Source: Flavobacterium sp.
GTDB lineage: Bacteria; Bacteroidota; Bacteroidia; Flavobacteriales; Flavobacteriaceae
DNA: 22,236 nt
Direction: 5' to 3'
Assembly: GCA_030153045.1 (NCBI GenBank)
Contig: JASLID010000169.1
Coordinates: 1 to 22,236, forward strand
The first letter of the stretch is position 1. Every line of letters begins with the position of its first letter. The position numbers were made by a program, and so were the translations under genes. Positions 6,538-11,566 of this stretch are shown piece by piece. The notes beneath the pieces were generated by a model. That model was given only the letters and a program-made list of their open reading frames with translations, made no database searches and had not been told where the DNA came from.

Positions 6538-6704
6538 CCTCGCACCATCCGAATACTTGCGCGAATGGCGCGGGCGATCAGCCTATCAACCCTTGCGGGG
6601 TGATAGGCCTGCCTTGGGTCTCGGCGGCCTAATTGGTTCCTTACAATTGCGTCAGAAAGCTCATTCATGGTTGCGCGGAAGATCATTTCTTGTTTGGTTT
6701 TCAC
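6534..6704 (-). CDS. Hypothetical basic helical protein (56 aa)
   Basis: 56 codons on the minus strand, starting with GTG at 6704-6702 that overlaps the TGA (6703-6701) of the upstream gene. It ends with TGA at 6536-6534, which overlaps the next ATG. It is therefore coupled at both ends, which is the chief support for a gene this short. The peptide (MKTKQEMIFRATMNELSDAI...) is largely helical and arginine-rich, with a C-terminal helix reading RVDRLIARAIRASIRMVRG that is amphipathic and basic. A nucleic-acid- or membrane-surface-binding role is possible. A strong hairpin sits inside the coding sequence at 6581-6608. Confidence 0.6.
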   Translation of the reverse strand: MKTKQEMIFRATMNELSDAIVRNQLGRRDPRQAYHPARVDRLIARAIRASIRMVRG

Positions 6705-6898
6705 TTTGCTTCTGTCTCCTGGTGCCTGGGCGTGCGTCGGTCAATCGGTTTTTGCGCGTCGTCTGGAATGGCCCAGTAGTGGCGTTTTAGGTTCGGATCT
6801 AGGATGAGTTTTGCGCCGGGGATGCGGCCTCGGTTGCAAGCGACCTGGACGGCTAGGATCTTCATGTTGTATTTCTTGGCGTAATCGGCGGTGTTCAT
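6701..6898 (-). CDS. Small helix-turn-helix / excisionase-like DNA-binding protein
   Basis: 65 residues from ATG 6898-6896. Longer in-frame starts lie inside the upstream gene and are rejected. The sequence MNTADYAKKYNMKILAVQVA followed by CNRGRIPGAKLILDPNLKRHYWAIP resembles the MerR/excisionase type of winged HTH, where 'YA..Y....VQ.AC..GRIPGA+......WxIP' is typical of HTH_17-like domains. The basic tail (DRRTPRHQETEAK) may contact DNA. As the only clear DNA-binding protein of the inverted cassette, it could control it. The stop overlaps the GTG of the 56-residue gene. Confidence 0.7.
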   Translation of the reverse strand: MNTADYAKKYNMKILAVQVACNRGRIPGAKLILDPNLKRHYWAIPDDAQKPIDRRTPRHQETEAK

Positions 6899-6899
6899 A

Positions 6900-7226
6900 T
6901 TAATCAATCGGCTCGCGGTCGTCTCCAATAAGGGTGAGTTTCTTTGGCCACATTGCGTAGACCAGGAGATTGCCTGAGGCGAAAACCTCCTTCGCATCCC
7001 AGAACCGCTCGTCTCCACCAATCTCAAAGAAAACGCCTTCCGGGTGTTCGTCAGAGATTGCGGTTCGCGCCTTTGCGTAGTAGCAGGCGATCAGGGTGAA
7101 TTTGGACGCTCCAACTCCACAGAATTGCTGGACTCCCATTTCTTTGTAGTCGGTGATGAGTGGTGCCCCGTCAAAGTCCCAATTGACCTCGGTTGACCAT
7201 TTGTTTGCTTTCGTTTTTGTTGCCAT
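6900..7226 (-). CDS. Hypothetical protein (inverted cassette)
   Basis: 108 residues from ATG 7226-7224. The sequence from this Met (MATKTKANKWSTEVNWDFDG) looks like a natural start. An in-frame ATG at 7316 overlaps the upstream stop as ATGA and would add 30 Pro/His-rich residues, but that stretch is better explained as a small membrane peptide in another frame (see 7226-7312). The body is mixed alpha/beta (PLITDYKEMGVQQFCGVGAS, FTLIACYYAKARTAIS, GVFFEIGGDERFWDAKEVFASG). I recognise no family. The stop (6902-6900) is one base from the start of the excisionase-like gene. Confidence 0.65.
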   Translation of the reverse strand: MATKTKANKWSTEVNWDFDGAPLITDYKEMGVQQFCGVGASKFTLIACYYAKARTAISDEHPEGVFFEIGGDERFWDAKEVFASGNLLVYAMWPKKLTLIGDDREPID

Positions 7227-7312
7227 TAGCTTAGGTGGATTTGCAGTAGTCGGGCTGCGATCCCCACGAGTGAGCCCGTGAGGATGCAGAGGATGTAGAG
7301 GGTTCGGCGGGG
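7226..7312 (-). other. Start-less membrane-peptide frame, possible frameshifted or read-through gene
   Basis: 28 codons, in the same frame as and directly after the TGA (7315-7313) of the upstream gene, encode a hydrophobic peptide (RRTLYILCILTGSLVGIAAR plus LLQIHLS). The TAA (7228-7226) overlaps the next ATG as TAATG. No ATG, GTG or TTG is available at its head. A start at ATG 7316 (ATGA overlap with the upstream stop) reaches this frame only by a one-base shift. If the run of four C at the 5' end (7309-7312 on the plus strand as G) were three, one continuous gene beginning MTRRTLYILCILTG would result. Alternatives are TGA read-through or chance. Confidence 0.4.
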
Positions 7313-7720
7313 TCATTCCTCGTCGTCGTCCGTTAAGCGGGCAAGAATGGTTTTGCACCACTCATCCCAATCCGTCCCCGTAATTGGCACAGCGTGGGTT
7401 AGACCGTTGACCCCTGGCCTGTCGTCCCGCTTGCTGAACCCAACAATCTGATTACTGACATCGACCGTCACGATTGGATATGAGTTGTCGGGCGCTTCGG
7501 GCCAGATGCCGTAGCCGGTTTCTTGTCCGTGAGAATCCTTAGTCAGATGATCGAACATGATCCGGGTCAGGTAGGACGGGTCATGCTTGCGAGACTGGCC
7601 CATTGGTGATGCCAGGACGTCAGCGACGGTGTTTACAGTGCCTTCGATGCCATCCCAGTGAGTGTAGAGGAAGACCTGATTGGTGCCTTCGGTGATCTTG
7701 ATGTTTGCTCGGTTTCCCAT
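7313..7720 (-). CDS. Conserved hypothetical phage protein
   Basis: 135 residues from ATG 7720-7718 (MGNRANIKITEGTNQVFLYT). A GTG at 7783 would add 21 residues, but the MGNRAN start and the following VFLYTHWDG motif match the N-terminus of a family of conserved phage and bacterial hypothetical proteins beginning '(M)G.RANI......QVYLYTHW.G'. A later block reads LTRIMFDHLTKDSHGQETGYGI. The function of that family is not known to me. The C-terminus is acidic (TDDDEE). Its TGA is followed in frame by 28 codons of hydrophobic sequence. Confidence 0.75.
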   Translation of the reverse strand: MGNRANIKITEGTNQVFLYTHWDGIEGTVNTVADVLASPMGQSRKHDPSYLTRIMFDHLTKDSHGQETGYGIWPEAPDNSYPIVTVDVSNQIVGFSKRDDRPGVNGLTHAVPITGTDWDEWCKTILARLTDDDEE

Positions 7721-7792
7721 TTGCTTGTGTGTTTCCCTTTGCCCTTTTATGGGCCGACTCTCACGAGTCCGCACGATTTTCACGCCTTAGGA

Positions 7793-8041
7793 TTAGCCAT
7801 GCATTTGCCGCCAGGTTTCTGCTGTTACTGCGTGCTCTGGGTCAACACGGGCGACCTGAACAGCCGGGGCCTTTTCCTCCCTTGCTGCCCTAAACTCGTC
7901 TTCACGAGCCCTTACCAATCGCGATCTTTCGTCTTCCAGAGCCTTTCGCTCGGGTGAGAAAAAGCCCCATTTTGCCATTTCGGATTCGATCTCACTGATT
8001 CGGGTTGAAATTGTGTTGCTCACAAACATATTATAAGCCAT
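7793..8041 (-). CDS. Hypothetical coiled-coil protein, first gene of the inverted cassette
   Basis: 82 residues from ATG 8041-8039; an ATG four codons later (8029) is an alternative. A TATAAT lies between the two on the minus strand (8035-8030). The protein is mainly one long charged helix (TRISEIESEMAKWGFFSPERKALEDERSRLVRAREDEFRAAREEKA), probably a coiled coil. The start is poorly supported by a ribosome-binding site (AGGT directly before the ATG). It is separated by 72 nt from the next cassette gene. Confidence 0.6.
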   Translation of the reverse strand: MAYNMFVSNTISTRISEIESEMAKWGFFSPERKALEDERSRLVRAREDEFRAAREEKAPAVQVARVDPEHAVTAETWRQMHG

Positions 8042-8285
8042 ACCTGAACTTATTGTATGTCAGGACATAAAGAAAGGGACTATAGTACTAGCTGTAGCCT
8101 GATGGGATATACTGGAGAGGAAGAAGGGCGGTGATCCTTAGTTGCGTATGTAGCCGAAGGTTGGTTCTAGAGCCAATTCAAGCGCAACCCCGATACCACC
8201 AGGGTTCTGTCCTGCGAGACGTGCGATTGTCCAACGCCCGCGTCATAAAAGCAGGAGGGTGGAGGCGTAGGCGACAATTTCAAAC
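8042..8285. promoter_or_regulatory. Divergent gap between the inverted cassette and the late-side operon; no convincing gene
   Basis: This 244-nt gap separates the divergent units. It holds a 6-bp inverted repeat, TATGTC at 8056-8061 and GACATA at 8064-8069, with a 2-bp spacer, and an 8-bp palindrome TAGTACTA at 8083-8090. A TATACT at 8108-8113 could be a plus-strand -10 element, though no good -35 is seen. Two short folds follow: TTGGTTCTAGAGCCAA at 8161-8176, and AACCC paired with GGGTT across an 11-nt loop just downstream. An AGGAGG at 8253-8258 has no suitable start close by. An open frame from GTG 8131 with a good purine-rich site before it runs to 8331 but reads as non-coding. Confidence 0.4.
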
Positions 8286-8525
8286 GTGGATCAACCCTAC
8301 AACCCCGGCATATTGGCAAGCAAGGTTTTAGCGGCTCTGGCTGTACCTGGAGTGCTTGCGAGTGTTGCCAAACTCGGGGTAGTGCTCTTGTGGTGGACTG
8401 AGGAGCAAGCCAACGCGGTTTGCGGGGTGTTGCTTGCTGTGGCTCCTGTTGTTGCTGGTGTTGCGGCTAAGGTGGATTGGCAGGGGTATAAGGCAAAGGT
8501 GGAACCTCCGGAGGGTGTGCAGTGA
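8286..8525 (+). CDS. Two-helix membrane protein, holin-like
   Basis: 79 residues from the GTG at 8286, the only usable start in this frame (a stop lies at 8268-8270). There are two predicted membrane helices at about residues 14-36 (VLAALAVPGVLASVAKLGVV) and 43-63 (NAVCGVLLAVAPVVAGVAA), separated by a short acidic turn (WTEEQ) and followed by a charged tail. Size and topology suit a small phage holin, which permeabilises the inner membrane for lysis. No endolysin is recognisable next to it, so the call rests on topology alone. Its stop overlaps the next GTG (8522-8525). Confidence 0.6.
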   Translation: MDQPYNPGILASKVLAALAVPGVLASVAKLGVVLLWWTEEQANAVCGVLLAVAPVVAGVAAKVDWQGYKAKVEPPEGVQ

Positions 8526-9130
8526 AGAAGTGGTGGACGCGCTGGGTGAACGATACGGTGAGGCGCGCAATTGTGGCGAACCCGACTGTTCATGAGGTCG
8601 CGCAACCTAAGCAGGTCATTCCTACGCTAAACGAGGCTACACAAAAAATCCTGGGGAGGCATGCCCCCTACTGTGGGCATTACTTAGATCATCAAACTTA
8701 TTTACTCTGTGGTGCCGATAGCGGGAAGACTCCTTTGAACAAACACTTCGTACCTTATTCGGCCCCAGTCGATCAAACCAAGACCGTGGAAAAGCTAACC
8801 CAGACGTTTATCCCCTTGAGCGTTGTGGCGTGGGATGCGCACGAAGACGAGGACTCTTGCATCAACGACGCGGAGATCGTTATAGACGACCAAAGCGGGC
8901 GGCGGGTGAGTATTGAGTCTGCCGATTTCATGTGTTCACTCGTAGGGCCTGACGGGTTCCACAGAATAACGCACAGCGTGAGTGACGCCATAGACTGGCT
9001 GCGTGGCAAGGATGTAGTTTGGCCAGTGAGTCGGGTTACCGAAATCGCGGACAGGGTAGCAGCCACGCAAATCAAAGCGGCTTCCGTTACTCGCTCTGAG
9101 CGTCCGCCATTTTCATTTGACGAGGACTAA
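8522..9130 (+). CDS. Hypothetical protein
   Basis: 202 residues with a GTGA overlap to the membrane protein gene. The N-terminus is basic and tryptophan-rich (KKWWTRWVNDTVRRAIV). The middle contains clustered His and Cys residues (GRHAPYCGHYLDHQTYLLCGAD, about residues 45-66) that might bind a metal. It continues as an acidic alpha/beta region (SVVAWDAHEDEDSCINDAEI; DFMCSLVGPDGFHRITHSVSDAIDWLRGKD). No lysozyme, amidase or peptidase motif is recognised, so although it follows a holin-like gene I do not call it an endolysin. Confidence 0.6.
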   Translation: MKKWWTRWVNDTVRRAIVANPTVHEVAQPKQVIPTLNEATQKILGRHAPYCGHYLDHQTYLLCGADSGKTPLNKHFVPYSAPVDQTKTVEKLTQTFIPLSVVAWDAHEDEDSCINDAEIVIDDQSGRRVSIESADFMCSLVGPDGFHRITHSVSDAIDWLRGKDVVWPVSRVTEIADRVAATQIKAASVTRSERPPFSFDED

Positions 9131-9265
9131 ATGAACTACCGACGCAAGCGAACCAAGAGGCAGTCAGTAGCCAAGAACACAGGTCTGATATTCAAGATCG
9201 GTAACAACACGTCAGGTCAGGACAACCGCAAGAAGGTTGCATTAAGTAGGATGGGTGCTGAATGA
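9131..9265 (+). CDS. Small basic protein (44 aa)
   Basis: 44 codons from the ATG at 9131, directly after the TAA of the preceding gene, to TGA at 9263-9265. The peptide is strongly basic (begins MNYRRKRTKRQSVAKN, ends RKKVALSRMGAE), which suggests binding to nucleic acid. It is too short for family assignment. The immediate adjacency to the upstream stop and the ATGA overlap with the next gene at 9262 are the reasons for calling it. Confidence 0.5.
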   Translation: MNYRRKRTKRQSVAKNTGLIFKIGNNTSGQDNRKKVALSRMGAE

Positions 9266-9438
9266 TCCGCGTCCGCTTCGGTCTCCGCTTGCCTCTCGGT
9301 CTGCCCTGGGCGACGTTTGTCAAGTCAATGAGCCGTGAGGACTATGAGCAGATGCAGTACGGCCTCTCATGGCTAAGAACGCGACCATGGCTAGGTGGTG
9401 ACATCGCCAATCGTCTATTCTGTGAGGTGAGCAAGTGA
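9262..9438 (+). CDS. Hypothetical small protein (58 aa)
   Basis: 58 codons from ATG 9262, overlapping the previous TGA, to TGA at 9436-9438, which is overlapped by the next GTG (9435). The sequence starts with a basic strand-like part (MIRVRFGLRLPLGLPWATF) and continues with a helix (SREDYEQMQYGLSWL). No family is recognised. The 4-nt overlaps at both ends give support despite the small size. Confidence 0.5.
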   Translation: MIRVRFGLRLPLGLPWATFVKSMSREDYEQMQYGLSWLRTRPWLGGDIANRLFCEVSK

Positions 9439-9626
9439 TATGTGATGAACCCGAGTTGAATCTTATCGTCAGATACGCGCAGGCACAATTGCTGAAGTGT
9501 GAGCCGTGGGACGTTATCAAGATCAGCAGCTACGAGTTACTGGGCGAAGTGGTGAGTAGGCGGCTGCGAGAGATTGCGGAAGTCGAAGCAAGATTGAAGG
9601 CGAGCGGTATTCAGAAGGTGGGCTGA
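9435..9626 (+). CDS. Hypothetical helical protein
   Basis: 63 residues from GTG 9435, in a GTGA overlap. An almost entirely helical, amphipathic sequence (LNLIVRYAQAQLLKCEPWDVIKI; ELLGEVVSRRLREIAEVEARLKASG) suggests a small helical-bundle or coiled-coil protein. I see no further motif. It is followed by a 27-nt gap containing a TATAAA-like sequence before the HTH/TerS candidate. Confidence 0.55.
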   Translation: MICDEPELNLIVRYAQAQLLKCEPWDVIKISSYELLGEVVSRRLREIAEVEARLKASGIQKVG

Positions 9627-9653
9627 ACCGGTTTCGGCATTCTTATAAAAGCC

Positions 9654-10076
9654 ATGGGGAACGTCAACAACGAACACACGGTAACCGAAGCTAACCGGAA
9701 GATCGTAGAGCAGTGCATGGCTGCCAAGTTCAGTCAGATTGCAACGGCCAATGTTCTAGGTATCGAAGTCGAAACGTTGCTCAAGCACTACCAGGACGAC
9801 ATTGAGCGTGGTTCAGACCGTGCATCCCATCGGCTTCTAGCGGCCCAGTGGAAGAACGCTGAAGAGGGAGAGAACCCTACCCTTCAGATATGGTTAGGCA
9901 AGCAGTATCTAGGCCAGCGTGAGCCCAAGGAAGATAAAGACTTTCGCACTCCTCACCAGGTCGCTAGCGATGCCTTCGCGCAGATGGGGCCACTGATGGC
10001 GGCTATTGGGTGCAGCGATGAGCAGGTAGAGAAGCTCAAGACCGTTTTGTTTGCAGGGATTAAAGAGAATGGATAG
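9654..10076 (+). CDS. HTH protein, candidate small terminase subunit
   Basis: 140 residues from ATG 9654. An N-terminal HTH at about residues 14-48 (NRKIVEQCMAAKFSQIATAN, then VLGIEVETLLKHY) is followed by a helical part with the pattern 'ERGSDRASHRLLAAQWKNAE' and 'GENPTLQIWLGKQYLGQRE'. This order (HTH, then 'A..+L...A..G.NP....WLG+...G++') is typical of phage HTH proteins encoded just upstream of terminase large subunits and often taken to be TerS, which recognises the packaging site. The large terminase starts 1.5 kb downstream, with four small genes between, so the role is likely but not proven. No clear ribosome-binding site precedes the ATG. Confidence 0.65.
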   Translation: MGNVNNEHTVTEANRKIVEQCMAAKFSQIATANVLGIEVETLLKHYQDDIERGSDRASHRLLAAQWKNAEEGENPTLQIWLGKQYLGQREPKEDKDFRTPHQVASDAFAQMGPLMAAIGCSDEQVEKLKTVLFAGIKENG

Positions 10077-10296
10077 GCAAGACGAGAACATGGCTATGTT
10101 TAACGCGGGAAACTACCCCGAACCAGTGAATTCGGTGCCTGGGTATGCCTACGTGGTTAGCGAGGCTCGGGTTGATCCGCTCCTTGCTGATCTGAAGAGT
10201 GGAGCGGACATTAGCGAGAATGATCGGGGTGTGCTGCGGTGCATCCTTAGTGCCTGGGCTCGCAAGTTCTTTCCTGCCTATGCAGTCACCCGGTAG
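10069..10296 (+). CDS. Hypothetical protein, possibly shortened by a frameshift
   Basis: 75 residues from ATG 10069 (an AAAGAGA precedes it), overlapping the end of the HTH gene by 8 nt; an ATG seven codons later is possible. The protein reads GNYPEPVNSVPGYAYVVSEA and then a helical stretch (PLLADLKSGADISENDRGVLRCILSAWARKFFPAYAV). It ends at TAG 10294-10296. The -1 frame beyond this stop remains open and protein-like to TAG 10365-10367, two bases before the next ATG, so the annotated product may be a truncated form of a protein about 25 residues longer. Confidence 0.6.
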   Translation: MDRQDENMAMFNAGNYPEPVNSVPGYAYVVSEARVDPLLADLKSGADISENDRGVLRCILSAWARKFFPAYAVTR

Positions 10297-10367
10297 AAAC
10301 GAACATTCCCGGCGCGGTTGACGCTCTTGGTGAGCCATTGCCATACGAAGTATTTAAGCAGGTTTAG
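10251..10367 (+). other. Start-less open frame, likely frameshifted C-terminus of the preceding gene
   Basis: This frame is open from 10251 to the TAG at 10365-10367 and lacks ATG or GTG starts. Its last part reads PVETNIPGAVDALGEPLPYE then VFKQV, which looks like real protein and ends 2 nt before the ATG of the next gene. One extra C in the CCC run at 10288-10290 would join it to the upstream gene as ...AYAVT-PVETNIP... . Whether this is a sequencing indel, a mutation or recoding cannot be told here. Confidence 0.45.
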
Positions 10368-10369
10368 CT

Positions 10370-10639
10370 ATGGAAAACTTACTACAGCCACAGGGACGGA
10401 TGCAAGCCAAAGCGATTCCTGACAGTTATATGATCGCTACCGTGTGGACATTGGCGCGGCCCTGGGCGTCATTGTGGGCAGTGGAACGCGCCATGCCCTG
10501 GTGTAGTTATAGGGTCGTTCGGGCCAAGCTGCGCGGATTGGTTAAGCGAGGGTTGCTGACTGGGTGTGCGTGTGGCTGCCGTGGTGATTTTGAAGTAACC
10601 GCGAAAGGTAAGGAAATGTTGGAGTGTGTACAACTATGA
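10370..10639 (+). CDS. Winged-helix-like protein
   Basis: 89 residues from ATG 10370, with a weak AGG upstream. After a polar N-terminus, residues of about 24-60 (TVWTLARPWASLWAVERAMP, YRVVRAKLRGLVKRGLLTGC) fit a winged-helix arrangement in which a recognition helix is followed by a beta wing (CGCRGDFEVTAKGKEML). Three cysteines cluster in the wing (CACGC). A transcriptional or DNA-binding role is an inference. The stop is overlapped by the ATG of the sigma-like gene (ATGA at 10636). Confidence 0.6.
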   Translation: MENLLQPQGRMQAKAIPDSYMIATVWTLARPWASLWAVERAMPWCSYRVVRAKLRGLVKRGLLTGCACGCRGDFEVTAKGKEMLECVQL

Positions 10640-11235
10640 ACCCAAACGATTTACACCCTCCATCGGCTGGATGCGCAAATGTCCCCAAGATGACCCGCGA
10701 TCCCGAGCAGATACGAACATTCACCAGGCGCATTGTCAAGCGTCATTACCGGGGGGTGTTGACCCCCGAAGATGCTGAGGATCTTGCACAGGACGCGGTA
10801 GAGCGGGTGTGCGTGGTTGGTAAGTACGAGAGGATGACTCCTTGGCAAGCTGCCGCGAGAGTGGTGCAGGGAGAGTACCTCGCGATGTCTGCGGACGCGG
10901 CCAGGCTCAAAAGGTTTAGTGAGTCGCGGGTAGACCTTGACAACTTCGCGATGCTGAGGGATGCGGACGACCTTAATTCGATCTACCGCGCTGATAGCTT
11001 AGCCCATGCGTACGCAATTGCCCTGCTTAGCGGCTATGGGAAAGACGAGATATTGCGCGCGCTACCGACTGCCAAAGATGAGGCCAAAGCGTTTTTCGGG
11101 TCCTCGGTGCCTAAGACGCTCATTCTCCAGTTCCTTCACTGGCGGCTTATACTTGCTTTGAGTACGCTTGATTCGACGCTGGGCAGGATGTGTAAGGCGC
11201 GGGTCGAACAGGTGCGCGGGATGGCTGAGGTATGA
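10636..11235 (+). CDS. Sigma-70 region 2-like protein, possible late transcription factor
   Basis: 199 residues from the ATG at 10636 (ATGA overlap, GGAG 11 nt upstream). A GTG at 10624 would add four residues. Residues of about 27-95 (IRTFTRRIVKRHYRG, PEDAEDLAQDAVERV at 44-58, YERMTPWQAAARVVQGEYL, ADAARLKRF) resemble sigma-70 region 2: the acidic 'ED+xQ' helix that contacts RNA polymerase, followed by the helix that melts the -10 element. The C-terminal half is helical (SLAHAYAIALLSGYGKDEIL) but is not a convincing region 4, so the protein could be a diverged or single-domain sigma-like factor. It lies just upstream of the terminase. Confidence 0.55.
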   Translation: MNPNDLHPPSAGCANVPKMTRDPEQIRTFTRRIVKRHYRGVLTPEDAEDLAQDAVERVCVVGKYERMTPWQAAARVVQGEYLAMSADAARLKRFSESRVDLDNFAMLRDADDLNSIYRADSLAHAYAIALLSGYGKDEILRALPTAKDEAKAFFGSSVPKTLILQFLHWRLILALSTLDSTLGRMCKARVEQVRGMAEV

Positions 11236-11303
11236 TGGCCTTGCGGCTCTCGTGGCGTTCTTGTTTTCACAGCCATCGACAAAGCGGGAGTCGCTCCCTA
11301 TGA
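11232..11303 (+). CDS. Possible 23-residue coupling ORF
   Basis: ATG 11232 overlaps the sigma-like gene's TGA as ATGA, and the frame closes at TGA 11301-11303, which overlaps the ATG (11300) of the next gene as ATGA. The peptide (MMALRLSWRSCFHSHRQSGS...) is basic and has no recognisable feature. The double overlap is the only support; it may serve translational coupling, or may be coincidence. Confidence 0.25.
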   Translation: MMALRLSWRSCFHSHRQSGSRSL

Positions 11304-11566
11304 CGTGGCCTGGCGAAGTCAGTCAGCCAAAGCGCGGGAAGTACCACGGCTGGCGTGGGAAGTGGTGGTATTGCAAAGACCCCGATCCCCCAGTTCTTAA
11401 TCGGCATACGGTCGAATTCGCGCGTCAGATATTCAAAGACATAGCGTTCAATCCCGCTGAGTTTGCCGCTCTCCTTTCTGAGTGGGAACCGTTGCAATTG
11501 GCATGGGACACGCGTGAACAGTACGACGAACTGAAGAAACACACGGGGTTCCCTGTTGGTCGTTGA
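11300..11566 (+). CDS. Hypothetical protein upstream of terminase
   Basis: 88 residues from ATG 11300, chosen because GGGAG (11286-11290) lies 9 nt upstream; earlier in-frame codons are inside other genes. The N-terminus is rich in Trp, Gly and Lys (MTWPGEVSQPKRGKYHGWRG KWWYC), followed by helices (NRHTVEFARQIFKDIAFNP, EFAALLSEWEPLQLAWDT, EQYDELKKHTGF). Not recognised. Its stop lies 11 nt inside the terminase gene when the TTG start of that gene is used. Confidence 0.6.
   Translation: MTWPGEVSQPKRGKYHGWRGKWWYCKDPDPPVLNRHTVEFARQIFKDIAFNPAEFAALLSEWEPLQLAWDTREQYDELKKHTGFPVGR

Noticed and set aside
8030..8035. TATAAT on the minus strand near the first cassette gene
   Set aside because: The best -35 (CATACA, 18 nt away) is poor, and the site lies between two candidate start codons, so it would give a leaderless message at best. 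Not annotated as a promoter.
8160..8205. tRNA-like look (GGTTCTAGAGCC arm, sequence ending CCACCA)
   Set aside because: The would-be T loop lacks the conserved pair (G53-C61) and purine 57, and no acceptor, D or anticodon stems line up.
8131..8331. 66-codon open frame from GTG with a purine-rich site upstream
   Set aside because: Composition is Arg-rich and irregular, the frame overlaps the start of the holin-like gene, and no protein-like pattern is seen. Treated as part of the gap; low chance of being real.
8522..9130. Endolysin, because it follows a holin-like gene
   Set aside because: No lysozyme, amidase, peptidase or transglycosylase motif is visible; left as unknown.
10318..10347. 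TTGACG with a CATACG-like -10 before the winged-helix gene
   Set aside because: The -35 is good but the -10 has only three matches, and the sequence probably codes for the end of the frameshifted gene.
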